From positions 3,677,001-3,741,000 of the forward strand of contig NZ_CP060298.1 in assembly GCF_014303395.1 (NCBI RefSeq): a DNA stretch of 64,000 bases, read 5' to 3'. How positions within the stretch are numbered: the first letter of the stretch is position 1; every line of letters starts with the position of its first letter. The notes under the pieces were generated by a model. That model did not search any database, was not told the origin of the DNA, and saw only the letters and a program-made list of their open reading frames with translations. Position numbers and translations under genes: made by a program. This document shows, piece by piece, positions 1 through 8,658 of this stretch. This DNA is from Nakamurella sp. PAMC28650. GTDB taxonomy: Bacteria > Actinomycetota > Actinomycetes > Mycobacteriales > Nakamurellaceae.

Positions 1-770
1 CCCTGTCCGGCCAGCCATCCCAGGAATTCGTGGGTGCCGCCGCCACCGTCGGCGCGGATCAACACCTTCTGGCCGATCCGGCCGATCCGACCGCCGCGGC
101 GGGCGAACGGTAACTGCCGCAACGCGTCTTTGGTGACCGCGATGTGATCGGCGGCGGTGTTGGCGCCGGCCCGACCGGTGCGGAGCATCATCGACAGCGG
201 CTCGCCGGTGCCGTCCGGGCCGTGATCGACCCACGACCCCAACGGATGGAACCCGAAGCCTTTCTTGTAGGTCGGCGCCGCCCACTCTTTGTCCGAGTGG
301 GCGGTGATCAACGTGGCGTCCAGGTCGATGATCAACGGCCGGTCCCGCGACGCCTCGAAGTCGGGGGCATCCTTCCCGGCCAGTCTCCACACCCGATCGC
401 GGACAACGCTTCTGGCGCGGTTGATCGCCGCCAACGCCGCCTGCGGGGTGGCGGCCAACGTGTTGATCAGCCGGGACACCGTGGGGTCGGACGCGACCCG
501 CCCGAACACCGCGGGTTCGCTGCGCAGCGCCGCGATGTCGGCCAGGCAGTCCCCGCCGATGGCGACGCTGATCGCCAGGTCCAGCAGGATCTTCCCCGGG
601 TCCAGCACTGCCCACTGCTTGCGCCACGGCGCCAACGCCGCCGACAACTCCCGGTCCAAACCGACCCTGCCGGCCGTGGCGACCAGCAGCACCGCACCGG
701 CGTGGGACACCACCCGCTTCGCGGTCGTGTCCACTGTCAACGGCGGGTAGAAGCCGGTAGGCTGCTGCAT
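1..770 (-). CDS. IS1380-family transposase, N-terminal part (cut by window edge)
   Basis: The minus strand is open from an ATG at 770 to the window start, about 256 residues, with the C-terminus outside. It begins MQQPTGFYPPLTVDTTAKRV and contains the block LIIDLDATLITAHSDKEW, whose LDAT aspartate matches the first DDE catalytic position of IS1380 transposases. RADGGGGTHEFL near the edge matches the region of the second acidic residue. These enzymes move the insertion sequence by a DDE cut-and-paste reaction. No stop or frameshift is seen in the visible part, so the gene could be intact. Because it lacks a stop codon inside the window, simple ORF calling would miss it. Shorter opposite-strand frames here are shadows. 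Confidence 0.88.
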   Translation of the reverse strand, partial: MQQPTGFYPPLTVDTTAKRVVSHAGAVLLVATAGRVGLDRELSAALAPWRKQWAVLDPGKILLDLAISVAIGGDCLADIAALRSEPAVFGRVASDPTVSRLINTLAATPQAALAAINRARSVVRDRVWRLAGKDAPDFEASRDRPLIIDLDATLITAHSDKEWAAPTYKKGFGFHPLGSWVDHGPDGTGEPLSMMLRTGRAGANTAADHIAVTKDALRQLPFARRGGRIGRIGQKVLIRADGGGGTHEFLGWLAGQ

Positions 771-850
771 CAGAAAGGTGCTCCAGTTTGCTGACGATGT
801 GGACCTCGAAGACCCTCATTATCGCAGGTAGGGGCACCTTTCGCTTACTT
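1..850 (-). mobile_element. IS1380-like insertion sequence, upstream end only
   Basis: The element is inferred from the transposase. Its upstream terminal repeat should lie between about 770 and 900, but with the other end outside the window no inverted-repeat pair or target duplication can be matched, so the boundary given is approximate. Confidence 0.45.
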
Positions 851-991
851 CGAAACACCCCGGTCAGTATCCGCGTGAAAGCGCGAGGCTAGTACCCGCC
901 CGGTTCCGTCGACGGTCTGCGAGCACGGCAAGGCTGACCGTGCACATGGCAATCCGTTGCGGTCAGGCTCGAGGCGGAGGGCAGGGACCGA

Positions 992-1177
992 TCAGCCGAA
1001 CTGGCTGTCGGCCTCCTCGGCCGCCTGCAGCACTCCGGTCATCCACTCCAGGGCGTCGGACCGCGGTCTGGCGCCCAGACCCAGGTCCCGGGCCAGTTCA
1101 TCCATCGAGACGAAGCGCGTTCCCCGGTGACGGTTGTAGGACACGATCGCGGACTGGGCTCTGTTGGGCATGGACAT
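992..1177 (-). CDS. Small hypothetical protein, possibly a gene remnant
   Basis: A 61-residue frame starting MSMPNRAQSAIVSYNRHRGT and ending EEADSQFG has the G/C-biased third codon positions of a real gene. The frame stays open upstream to 1411, but that part overlaps the 5' end of the divergent oxidoreductase and has atypical composition, so the start at 1177 is preferred. No Shine-Dalgarno sequence precedes it. The family is not recognised. It sits between the IS element and the oxidoreductase, so it may be the tail of a disrupted gene. Confidence 0.4.
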   Translation of the reverse strand: MSMPNRAQSAIVSYNRHRGTRFVSMDELARDLGLGARPRSDALEWMTGVLQAAEEADSQFG

Positions 1178-1364
1178 TGCGTCAGTGTGAGTCGCCGTTC
1201 GCCCGAAAGCGCCGCTCGGGCCAGCCTTACACTCGAAAGCCAGCTCTGCGCGGTGATCACCACCTGAATCATGTTGGCGAAAGACTGTCCGTTTCCCCAC
1301 ACGGACCAGATGATCTGCTTCGCCGGACGCGTGCGGCAGAATGAAGGTCATCAAGGAGGACCGC

Positions 1365-2384
1365 ATGCCCCTGCCGTCGGACCCACTGCGCAAGCTGGGT
1401 TTCCTCACCATCGGCGTCTTCGACGGCGCTGATCCCCGCCCCGGTCACGAATCGACGCTGGAGGTCATCCAGCTCGGGGAACGGCTGGGGTTCGACAGCG
1501 CGTGGCTGCGCGACCGGCACCTCCAGTACGGGATCTCCTCACCGGTGGCCATCCTCGCGGCGGCCTCCCAGCGGACGACCCGGATCGAACTGGGCACGGC
1601 CGTGATCCCCCTCGGATGGGAGAACCCGCTCCGTCTCGCCGAAGACCTCGCCACCGTGGACATCCTGTCCGGTGGCCGGATCAACCCCGGGGTGAGCGTG
1701 GGCCCGCCGATGCATTTCGACCGGATCAAGGACGCCCTCTACCCCGATACCGCAGAGTTCGAGGACTTCAGCTACGAGCGGGTGGAGCGATTGCTGCGCC
1801 TCATCGGCGGTGGGACCGCATCGGACTTCAGCGGCGTCGAAGGGATAGAGGTCTTCTCGGACCGGGTCCAGCCCCACGCAGCGGGTCTCGCCGACCGGAT
1901 GTGGTACGGCGCAGCAAGTTTGAGGTCGGCGCAGTGGGCCGGCGAGCACGGCATGAATCTGCTCGCCAGCAGCGTCGTCAAAGCGGAGGAATCCGAGGAC
2001 TTCGCCGACATCCAGCTCTCGCACATCCAGGCCCTCCGGGCCCATCATCCCGACGGCCGCCGCGCGCGGGTCTCGCAGGGTCTGGTGGTCATCCCGACCG
2101 ACACCGCTTCGCCTGAACAGCGTGCCAAGTATCTGGCCTACGCGGAGGCCCGCACCCCCCGGACGGCCACGCCCCAGGGCCCGGCCAGGTTGATGTTCGC
2201 CGCCGATCTGGTCGGTACATCCGGAGAAATTGCCGAACAGCTCTACGCGCATGCCGCTTTACGGGAGATCGACGAGGTCGCCTTCGCATTGCCGTTCAGC
2301 TTCGAGCACGAGGACTACGTACAGATCCTGACCGATATCGCCACCGTTCTCGGCCCGGCACTCGGCTGGAGCCCGGCGGTCTGA
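1365..2384 (+). CDS. LLM-class flavin-dependent oxidoreductase (luciferase-like)
   Basis: A 339-residue protein of the bacterial luciferase-like monooxygenase fold. These TIM-barrel enzymes use reduced F420 or FMN to oxidise small substrates; the substrate cannot be told here. Family features are LGFDSAWLRDRHL near residue 40, IELGTAVIPLGWENPLRLAE, LDxLSGGR-like VDILSGGRINPGVSVG, and DRMWYGAASLRSAQWAGEHG in the C-terminal half. An in-frame ATG lies 24 bases upstream at 1341, but AAGGAGGA at 1353-1360 sits just before the ATG at 1365, so the latter is chosen. The gene stands alone on its strand. Confidence 0.85.
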   Translation: MPLPSDPLRKLGFLTIGVFDGADPRPGHESTLEVIQLGERLGFDSAWLRDRHLQYGISSPVAILAAASQRTTRIELGTAVIPLGWENPLRLAEDLATVDILSGGRINPGVSVGPPMHFDRIKDALYPDTAEFEDFSYERVERLLRLIGGGTASDFSGVEGIEVFSDRVQPHAAGLADRMWYGAASLRSAQWAGEHGMNLLASSVVKAEESEDFADIQLSHIQALRAHHPDGRRARVSQGLVVIPTDTASPEQRAKYLAYAEARTPRTATPQGPARLMFAADLVGTSGEIAEQLYAHAALREIDEVAFALPFSFEHEDYVQILTDIATVLGPALGWSPAV

Positions 2385-2692
2385 CCGGCGACAGTCCTCC
2401 CACCACCGAGGTACTCGCAGGCAGCATCGCCTACTGATCAGCGGAAGTATGTCTCCGCGCTCCCCGGAAGGGTGTGAGCGGTCTCATCCGGTCACTGTTG
2501 GTGGCCGGTGCAGAGCACGATCGGGGGCCGGCGGGATCGAGTGGGTAGATGTTGGGCTTTTTGCCGCGTCGGGCCGGGGAAATAGTGACCTGAAACAGGT
2601 CTTCCGATTACGATCTGTAAGAACATGTTGCTCCGTGTGAGTCAGGAGAAGGCCAGCCCATCCCTGACGTCCCCCTGTCCATCGTAGAAAGT
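2385..2692. other. Intergenic region, no gene seen
   Basis: 308 bases between the oxidoreductase and a lipoprotein gene. No reading frame with convincing codon bias or start signal was found. It presumably carries the lipoprotein promoter, but no clear -10/-35 pair can be assigned. Confidence 0.5.
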
Positions 2693-3493
2693 GTGGAAAT
2701 CACCGTGCTCAGAAGACGTTCGATCATGGCTGGATGTGCAGCTCTGGTGCTCCTGGTCAGTGCTGCCTGCGGATCGAGTACACCGACCGCATCGTCAAGC
2801 GCAGCCGGCAGTTCCGCGGCGACGTCCAGTGCCGCATCCTCCGCTCCCGCACCCTCGGCTCCTGCGATGTCGGCTCCCGTATCTTCTGCTCCCGCATCGT
2901 CGGCCGCCATGTCCTCCGCTCCGGCCGAGTCGGCCCCGGCCGGGACGGGGGCCCTCACTTCCGGAGCCGCGAGTTCTGGCGTGATGACCTCGGCCGTGGC
3001 CGGTTCGATGGCACCCCAGAGTTCACCGGCTGCCAGCGGTTCTGCGGACGGCAAGTTGGACGCAGACAGCGCCGCCTGGTTCTCGGCGCTCTGCACCGGC
3101 CAGGCCAAGCCTGCGCAGCTGGCGTCCAAGCTCAAGGCGGCGACGCAGGGCTCCATGTCCGATGCCGACAAAGCAAAGGCGGCATCGCCGTTCCTGACCG
3201 AGACCGGCAAGGACTTCATCGAGATCGCCAACACCCTGTCGCCGCTGCCACCGCCCGGATTCACCGGTGGGGCCGACTACGCCACCAAGCAGATCGGTTC
3301 ACTGAAGGAGAAGGGCGACATCCTGGTCGCCGCAGGCAAGGCGACGAGCTCGGGCGATCCGAGCAAGCTGATCTCGCTTGCTGCCGACCAGAACGCCGGG
3401 CCGCAGACCACCGCGCTGAATGCGGTCAAACTTCCGGCCGGAGTCGGGACAGCCATCAAGGCCCTCCCCGCCTGCGCGGCGGTGATGGGCTAG
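2693..3493 (+). CDS. Secreted lipoprotein with Ala/Ser/Pro-rich linker, unknown function
   Basis: A 266-residue protein. The N-terminus is a lipoprotein signal: positive residues (LRRRS), a hydrophobic core (ALVLLVSA) and the lipobox ending in Cys at SAAC. About 90 residues of Ala/Ser/Pro-rich linker follow (ASSAPAPSAPAMSAPVSSAP), typical of a cell-wall-spanning tether. The C-terminal 170 residues form a helical domain (SAAWFSALCTGQAKPAQLAS, ETGKDFIEIANTLSPLPPPG) of a type seen in actinobacterial lipoproteins without known role. The start is GTG at 2693; GTG 2705 or ATG 2726 would leave a similar signal peptide. A hairpin at 3531-3569 probably ends transcription. Confidence 0.75.
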   Translation: MEITVLRRRSIMAGCAALVLLVSAACGSSTPTASSSAAGSSAATSSAASSAPAPSAPAMSAPVSSAPASSAAMSSAPAESAPAGTGALTSGAASSGVMTSAVAGSMAPQSSPAASGSADGKLDADSAAWFSALCTGQAKPAQLASKLKAATQGSMSDADKAKAASPFLTETGKDFIEIANTLSPLPPPGFTGGADYATKQIGSLKEKGDILVAAGKATSSGDPSKLISLAADQNAGPQTTALNAVKLPAGVGTAIKALPACAAVMG

Positions 3494-3530
3494 TCCCGAA
3501 GGCCCAACCCATCGAGCACAGCAATTTGCG

Positions 3531-3569
3531 AGCGAGCGGGTCGGCCGGAGGTCGATCCGCCCGCTCGCT
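3531..3569 (+). terminator. Stem-loop after the lipoprotein gene
   Basis: A perfect 10-bp inverted repeat (AGCGAGCGGG at 3531-3540 with CCCGCTCGCT at 3560-3569) lies 38 bases after the lipoprotein stop codon. There is only a short T-rich stretch after it, so this is a likely but not classical terminator. Confidence 0.5.
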
Positions 3570-3736
3570 TCTGCATCCGCGCTTCTGCACTGTTCGCGAT
3601 GTTCCTGGCAATGCCCGGCGAACGGGCCGGCTCTGTGCATTCGCAAGACCTTCGGTTGCTGACCTCCTCAGTGCTGGAACGCCGACATGGATACGAAGTT
3701 GAGTTTCTCGCTGCATTGTCGGACCTTCCGGTCCGG

Positions 3737-3970
3737 TCACCTCCGGCCGATGACCATCCCGCCGTCGTTGTCCGGGGCGGCACACGAACTGGTCGTCGGG
3801 CAGGATACGGAAATCACGCCGGGGCCCGGGATCGGCGGCCAGATCTCTGTCCACGCTGCCCCGTTGAAGGTGGGCAGATCGTTCCCGCCGCAGAGGCAGA
3901 TCGACGACGACATCGGCGTCCACGACCCTCGCTCGCCTGTTGGCTCGACCTTCGTTGTCAGCCGAGCAGG
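3737..3970 (-). pseudogene. Remnant of a beta-propeller-like repeat protein
   Basis: The minus strand encodes GGNDLPTFNGAAWTEIW and VISVSCPTTSSCAAPDNDGG before a TGA at 3737-3739. This alternation of FNGxxW and SVSCPTxxxCxAxDxxG resembles the repeat unit of secreted actinobacterial propeller-like proteins. There is no start codon with a ribosome site. The frame happens to be the one that continues past the methyltransferase stop at 3971-3973. It looks like one leftover repeat of a larger decayed gene, and the rest of 3494-3736 shows no convincing coding sequence. The family assignment is from pattern recognition only. Confidence 0.3.
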
Positions 3971-4612
3971 TCAGCGGCGGCGGCAGACAACCGCGTAGAG
4001 GGGATCGCCGGGGTAGTTGCCGCTGGGTGTGCGAACAGTGATCTCGGCGGGGGTGAATCCGCCGGCGAGCCGCAGGTACTCACCGATGATGGCGCCGTGG
4101 GTGGCATCATCGGTGGCCAGCCAGCCTCGGATCGCCTTGGACGGGAAGCACCGGTTGGAAAACGTGATGGCGATGGGCGCGCCGGGTCGCATGACCCGGG
4201 CGGTTTCGGCCAGTACTTCCACCGGATGGATCAGGTAGTCCACCGACACACAGCACAGCACTGCATCCATCGACTTGTCGGCCAGCGGAAGTCGCGGATC
4301 CACGTTGAGGTCCTGCACGATTCGTTCGGTGGCCATCTTGTTGGCGTCCAACTCGATCTGGTTCAGGCCCAGCACGATCAGCTCGGCCGGGGCGCTCACC
4401 AGATGTGAGGTCCAGGACGACATGAGATCCAGGACCCGGTGGGGTTGGGCTGCATCGCCGTCCACCCCCAGTTCTGCGTACAGAGCCGCCACAGCGGCGA
4501 TGGCTTGGTCGTCGATATGGGTGACCAGCCGCGGGACGGAGTAGAACTCGCCGTCAGGTGAGGGGTCGGCTCGATCGAAGAACCCGGGGAATGCGTCCAT
4601 GGGGTTGCTCAT
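3971..4612 (-). CDS. Class I SAM-dependent methyltransferase
   Basis: A 213-residue Rossmann-fold methyltransferase of unknown substrate. HRVLDLMSSWTSHL is the SAM-binding motif I region, LDANKMATERIVQDLN the acidic second strand, LPLADKSMDAVLCCVSVDYL the motif following strand 4, and ETARVMRPGAPIAITFSNRC the strand-5 region. The start at 4612 (MSNPMDAFPGFFDRADP) is chosen because the 89 upstream in-frame residues are arginine-rich and unlike a methyltransferase. It is a single gene, with no neighbour that indicates a substrate. Confidence 0.8.
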   Translation of the reverse strand: MSNPMDAFPGFFDRADPSPDGEFYSVPRLVTHIDDQAIAAVAALYAELGVDGDAAQPHRVLDLMSSWTSHLVSAPAELIVLGLNQIELDANKMATERIVQDLNVDPRLPLADKSMDAVLCCVSVDYLIHPVEVLAETARVMRPGAPIAITFSNRCFPSKAIRGWLATDDATHGAIIGEYLRLAGGFTPAEITVRTPSGNYPGDPLYAVVCRRR

Positions 4613-5046
4613 GTCTTCCAGGATGCCCGAGGCGAATCTGAGCGGCCGTCGTAGGCAGGGCAACATTCGTCGACACCGAATCGGGGGGGCGGCCGGACTT
4701 GACCGATCAGCTACCGGTGACCTGGAGATGTCGCGCCTGTCCGGTTTGTCCAACGCCTCCGTCACCGTAGAGCGTTCCCCCATCGGGACGGCACAGCCTG
4801 CCGTAATTCTTCGGACGCACACCTCGCCGGCCCTGGCTGTCGTTCCGATGTCCTGCGAGACTGGATGTGCGGCGGTCAAGGATTTTCCGGTGTTGCGTCG
4901 TCAGCTGGTAAGCCGACCTGCTTGGATCTCCCAGATGACCGCATCGTCGCCCTCTCGGAATGCAACGCCGCAACAGTCCGGTCCCACATCTCTGGGTCCA
5001 GCCACGCATCGTTGCCAACACAACGTTGGTGAAGGACTGAAACACG
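4613..5046. other. Intergenic region, no gene seen
   Basis: 434 bases between two divergent genes. Several short frames exist on both strands, but none combines a start signal with normal codon bias. Promoters for the methyltransferase and for the frameshifted membrane protein must lie here; none can be assigned with confidence. Confidence 0.5.
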
Positions 5047-5611
5047 ATGGATGAGGACGATCTACGCCGCACCCTGGGACGGCTGGCACATCGAGCATCA
5101 TCCGCGGCCGCTGTTGCTCAGTCAGCGCAGCGGACACACGGTGCGCCGAAAGCTGTTCGTGCTCGCCTCTTCTGGCCAGTCCTGGCGGCGGCTGCGGTGC
5201 TGCTCGTCGTCGGCACCGCGGCGGCCTTGCTCACCGCAGGGCCAGCTCCACACGTGCGCAGCGCAGCCACGCCCCTTGCGACGGCTTCCAGACCCAGCAG
5301 CCCCGCCGGGCCGGCCCTGTCGACGGTGAACCCACTGTCTGGCAAGTCGGCGATGGACGTCTGCCGAGCTCACTTCGAACAACCATTTTTTGCGCTCGAC
5401 ACGACCGTGGCCGGAGTCACCGAAAATGGCCCCCGACCCCCTGGGGGATGGAAGGCGCGGCTCGGCAGCTTCGGGGCAGCCACTCCTGTGACGCTGTGCC
5501 TGGTTGCGGCCAGCCAGCCGCACCTATGACGCCATGGCAGTCACGCCCGACGGCAAGACCTGGGTGCGGTGGCCACAAAGTGATGGCACCACATTCATGT
5601 TTCCGACCTGA
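5047..5611 (+). pseudogene. Frameshifted single-span membrane protein
   Basis: The first frame (5047-5529) codes for 160 residues: a charged N-terminus (MDEDDLRRTLGRLAHRA), one membrane span (FWPVLAAAAVLLVVGTAAAL, about 42-62) and an extracytoplasmic Ser/Pro/Ala-rich domain. It stops at TGA 5527-5529. The next frame continues with TYDAMAVTPDGKTWVRWPQS and ends TTFMFPT before TGA at 5609-5611. The junction holds a tandem CAGC duplication at 5511-5518; removing one copy rejoins the frames as CLVAASRTYDAMAVTPDGK. The topology recalls anti-sigma-factor-like proteins, but there is no adjacent sigma factor and the family is not recognised. It is either a recent pseudogene or an assembly error. Confidence 0.65.
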
Positions 5612-5930
5612 CCTGCGGCCTCTGCCTGACGGCCCGGGCACCGACGTCTCACGGGCGGCGCCGGTCTATCTGCCTACCAGCGGCGCCCCCCGAGCCCCGG
5701 GGTGAGCAACACTGTGAACAGTCCCACCAGCACGCAGGCTGGCGACCCGAACAGTTCAGGGCGGCAGTGGATCGGCCTGCGGTTGCGCGGCTGTGGTCAT
5801 GCTGCGGAGGATCCGCTACCTCGGGACCTGGCATCGCCGGCTGTGCGCGGGATCACGGCGGACTCGGCGTGGTGCACCCGGTCGACCGGGAACCATGGCA
5901 GGTGCTTACCCAGACGAAAGGACGGTCGAC
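5612..5930. other. Intergenic region upstream of the MFS gene
   Basis: 319 bases without a supported gene. The frame of the MFS transporter stays open to 5793, but that extension is arginine-rich and lacks a ribosome site. Confidence 0.45.
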
Positions 5931-7196
5931 ATGGCGTCCAGCAGCAAGGGCGGAACGGAGCCCGCCACCAGCTCGCCCCCCACCGGAACGGGGTCGACCG
6001 AGACCCGGTTCAGCCTCCGGGTCATCACCTGGGCGCTTGCCGTGGCCTGCGGCCTCACGGTGGCCAACCTGTACTACTCGCAGCCCCTGCTGGAGGTGAT
6101 CGCCCAGTCGTTCCACGTCACCCGGGGCGCGGCCAGCGTCGTGGTCACGGCCACCCAACTCGGCTATGCGGTCGGCCTGGCCCTCGTGCTGCCGCTCGGT
6201 GATCTGCTGGAGAACCGGACGCTCGCCTGCCGGACCCTCGTCGCCACCGCGGTGGCCCTGGGCGTTGCGGCCTTCGTCCCCGACTTCGGTTGGTTCCTGG
6301 CCATGTCGGTCCTGGTCGGGATCACCTCGGTGGTCGCTCAGATCCTGATCCCGTTCGCGGCCCACCTGGCCCCGCCGGAACAGCGCGGGCGGTTCGTCGG
6401 GCAGGTGATGAGCGGGCTGCTGCTGGGCATCCTGCTCGCCCGGACGTTGTCCAGCCTGGTGGCCGCCGCGTTCGGTTGGCGCACCATCTACGTCATCTCC
6501 GCCGTGCTGATGCTCGCCCTCTCGGCGGTGCTGATGTGGGTGCTGCCGACCCGGCGCCCCGAGCATTCCGGCTCCTACTTCTCGCTTCTCGCCTCGGTCG
6601 GCCGACTGGTCGCCGGTCAACCGATGCTCCGTCGTCGAGCCATCGTGCAGGGTCTCCAGTTTGCCGCCTTCTCGAGTTTCTGGACGTCGATCGCCTACCA
6701 GCTGATCGGAAGATTCGGCTTCAGCCAGGCGGGTGTCGGCATCTTCGCTCTGGTGGGGGCGGCCGGCGCGGTCGCCGCCCCCCTGGCCGGACGGCTGGGC
6801 GATCGGGGTCTGGGCCATCCGGCCCGGCTCGGAGCCATCGTCATCGGCATCCTGGCGATGGTGCTGGCCGGGGTCGGATCGGCCAGCGTGGTCACGTTGG
6901 CGATCGCGGCCGTGATGCTCGACCTGGCAGTGCAGGGCCATCAGGTACTCGGGCAACGGGACATCTACGCGCTGTCGGAGGATTCCAGGGCCCGCATCAA
7001 TACCGTTTACATGACAACGGTTTTCGTCGGTGGCGCGATCGGGTCGGCGGTGTCCGGAGTGCTGTTCCAGCGGTTCGGGTGGAGCAGCGTGTGTCTGTTC
7101 GGCGGTGTCCTGTTCGTGCTCGGGGCGGCCCTGTGGTGGGTCGGCCACCTGAAGGGTGACCGGGGCGTCGCGGTGAAGACCGGGGCGTCGCGGTGA
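5931..7196 (+). CDS. MFS transporter, drug:H+ antiporter type
   Basis: A 421-residue major facilitator with about 12 membrane spans after a 28-residue polar N-terminus. Typical features are VANLYYSQPLLEVIAQSFHV in span 1, the loop 2-3 motif region GLALVLPLGDLLENR, and the internal repeat GAVAAPLAGRLGDRG in the second half. The subfamily resembles AraJ/YgaY-like exporters, and the substrate is unknown. The ATG at 5931 is preceded by GAAAGGAC. The last residues derive from a 20-bp tandem duplication (7158-7197), so the C-terminus ends in a repeated GVAVKTGASR-type tail. Confidence 0.85.
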   Translation: MASSSKGGTEPATSSPPTGTGSTETRFSLRVITWALAVACGLTVANLYYSQPLLEVIAQSFHVTRGAASVVVTATQLGYAVGLALVLPLGDLLENRTLACRTLVATAVALGVAAFVPDFGWFLAMSVLVGITSVVAQILIPFAAHLAPPEQRGRFVGQVMSGLLLGILLARTLSSLVAAAFGWRTIYVISAVLMLALSAVLMWVLPTRRPEHSGSYFSLLASVGRLVAGQPMLRRRAIVQGLQFAAFSSFWTSIAYQLIGRFGFSQAGVGIFALVGAAGAVAAPLAGRLGDRGLGHPARLGAIVIGILAMVLAGVGSASVVTLAIAAVMLDLAVQGHQVLGQRDIYALSEDSRARINTVYMTTVFVGGAIGSAVSGVLFQRFGWSSVCLFGGVLFVLGAALWWVGHLKGDRGVAVKTGASR

Positions 7197-7237
7197 AGAC
7201 CTCGGTGACCTGACCGAGTGGCCTGACCGAGTGGCCT
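7158..7237 (+). repeat. Two adjacent tandem duplications at the 3' end of the MFS gene
   Basis: A 20-bp unit (GACCGGGGCGTCGCGGTGAA) is present twice in a row at 7158-7177 and 7178-7197. The first copy is read through, and the second copy supplies the TGA. Fourteen bases later a 13-bp unit (GACCGAGTGGCCT) is duplicated at 7212-7224 and 7225-7237. Confidence 0.9.
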
Positions 7238-7366
7238 GATCCGGTCGATCGTGACCACCTGATGGATCGAGTCTCATATCGGGACGGCGCCCGGGCCCGT
7301 CCGGGAGTGGGATGGGGCCGCAGCGGGCGGAACCGTCACTGCCGGACGACAGGGCAGGCGGGGCAG

Positions 7367-7639
7367 ATGGAGCAGGACGAGCAACTGCGGTCGGCGTGGA
7401 CCAGGTACGCGCTCACCCGAATCCAGCAGATCGTCGACAAACCCCGGGACGAGCAGACCGACGACGAGCTCAGCATCTACTCGTTCGCCGCCAACGCGCT
7501 GGCCGGGGGCGACCCGGTCATCGCCCTGTTCGCACGCGGTCCCGGACACCGCCTGTGCCGTGTGTGCGGCGCCGAATGGAGTGAATCCCGCGAGGCGGAA
7601 CACGTCTCGGGCTGCCCGGTGGTCGCGACACGCTGCTAG
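7367..7639 (+). CDS. Small protein with a CCHC zinc-binding-like C-terminus
   Basis: A 90-residue protein starting MEQDEQLRSAWTRYALTRIQ. The first 60 residues are helical. The end carries CRVCGAEW, then EHVSGC, giving a C-x2-C-x12-H-x3-C spacing that could bind one zinc ion. The frame is open upstream to 7262, but the added residues are arginine/glycine-rich and MEQDEQ is the likelier start. The gene converges on the secreted protease, and the two share the palindromic stop CTAG at 7636-7639. No family is recognised with confidence. A nucleic-acid-binding or regulatory role is possible but unproven. Confidence 0.6.
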   Translation: MEQDEQLRSAWTRYALTRIQQIVDKPRDEQTDDELSIYSFAANALAGGDPVIALFARGPGHRLCRVCGAEWSESREAEHVSGCPVVATRC

Positions 7640-8451
7640 CAGCCATCACTCCCGGCCGCCGGCACGACGTCGGCGGGTAGACCCAGGCTCGCCCGGTTCA
7701 GCAGTTTGAGGACGTCGGGGCCGAAGTACGAACTGTAGGAGGTGTATTCCTGACAACCTCCCTGGCGCAGACCCCCGATCAGACCGACCACCACCTGGAC
7801 CCGTCCGAACTGCGACAGGAACGGTGACCCGCTGGTCCCCCCGACGTAGCCGTGGCAGTTGAATGCGGGGAAGCCGGACTGCAGGTAGACGGTGTTGGTG
7901 CAGCTGATCGGCGCGTCATCGGAGCCGGTCGAGTAGGCCGGCACCGTGACGAGCGTTCCCCGCCGCGGGGCGAATCCCAGATCGTCGGCGCCGGTCACGT
8001 TCTGCACCAGCATCCGGCTGCCCTGGAACACCTCGGGCGCCATCTTCAGGATGGCGTAGTCGTGCTGGGTGTTGCCGCTGGACTTCCACAAGGGGTCCAC
8101 GTAAACGCGGTCGACCGACCAGACGCCATAGGGCGTCGCCCCGTTGAGATAGCCGGGGGCGAAGAGCACGCCCGACCCCGTCCCCTGGATGCAGTGCGCC
8201 GCGGTGATGACCAGGTCGTGGCTGGGACTGGCGATCACGCTGGCCGTGCAGCCGTGGTCGTTGTCCAGCCCATCGAAGAACAACGGACCGACGGCGGCCA
8301 TGCTGCCCACGTCGACGGCCGTCGGGTAGCCGTCGGCGAAGGCGCTGCCGGCCGCCATCGTCAGCGAGACGAAGGAGAGGGCGATGGCCAGGGCAACGGC
8401 CAGCAGCCGTGGACGGGCCGGTCGACGGGTTCGTCGGCGGAACGACATCAT
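7636..8451 (-). CDS. Secreted trypsin-like serine protease
   Basis: A 271-residue S1-family protease. A signal peptide (RRRTRRPARPRLLAVALAIA, cleavage near SAFA-DG at about 39) directs export. The catalytic triad is visible: His86 in TAAHC, Asp131 in QHDYAILKM, Ser208 in GGTSGSPF. Cysteine pairs around the His and before the Ser could form disulfides. The start ATGATG at 8451 follows GGAGGT with good spacing, so the longer frame reaching 8523 is not used. It faces the DUF294 gene divergently across 207 bases. Confidence 0.85.
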   Translation of the reverse strand: MMSFRRRTRRPARPRLLAVALAIALSFVSLTMAAGSAFADGYPTAVDVGSMAAVGPLFFDGLDNDHGCTASVIASPSHDLVITAAHCIQGTGSGVLFAPGYLNGATPYGVWSVDRVYVDPLWKSSGNTQHDYAILKMAPEVFQGSRMLVQNVTGADDLGFAPRRGTLVTVPAYSTGSDDAPISCTNTVYLQSGFPAFNCHGYVGGTSGSPFLSQFGRVQVVVGLIGGLRQGGCQEYTSYSSYFGPDVLKLLNRASLGLPADVVPAAGSDGC

Positions 8452-8658
8452 CAGCGGGTGACCTCCGGGGTATCGGCGGTGGACCGGTCCGGGGCGCGCC
8501 CGGCCTGGCTTGGAGCATCTCACGACGACCCGCCGATGACGATCCGGACCGACGGATTCACACCTTCAGGTCTGCGGCACATCTCGGCAGATATTGAGCC
8601 GGCTGACGGCCCTGCCGAGGTGCGATCGGGACCCGGCCCCTGTCGGGGCACTGGCACG

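Noticed and set aside
3456..3998. Several short frames on both strands after the lipoprotein gene
   Set aside because: They have irregular composition, overlap each other and lack start signals; only the repeat-protein remnant had protein-like motifs.
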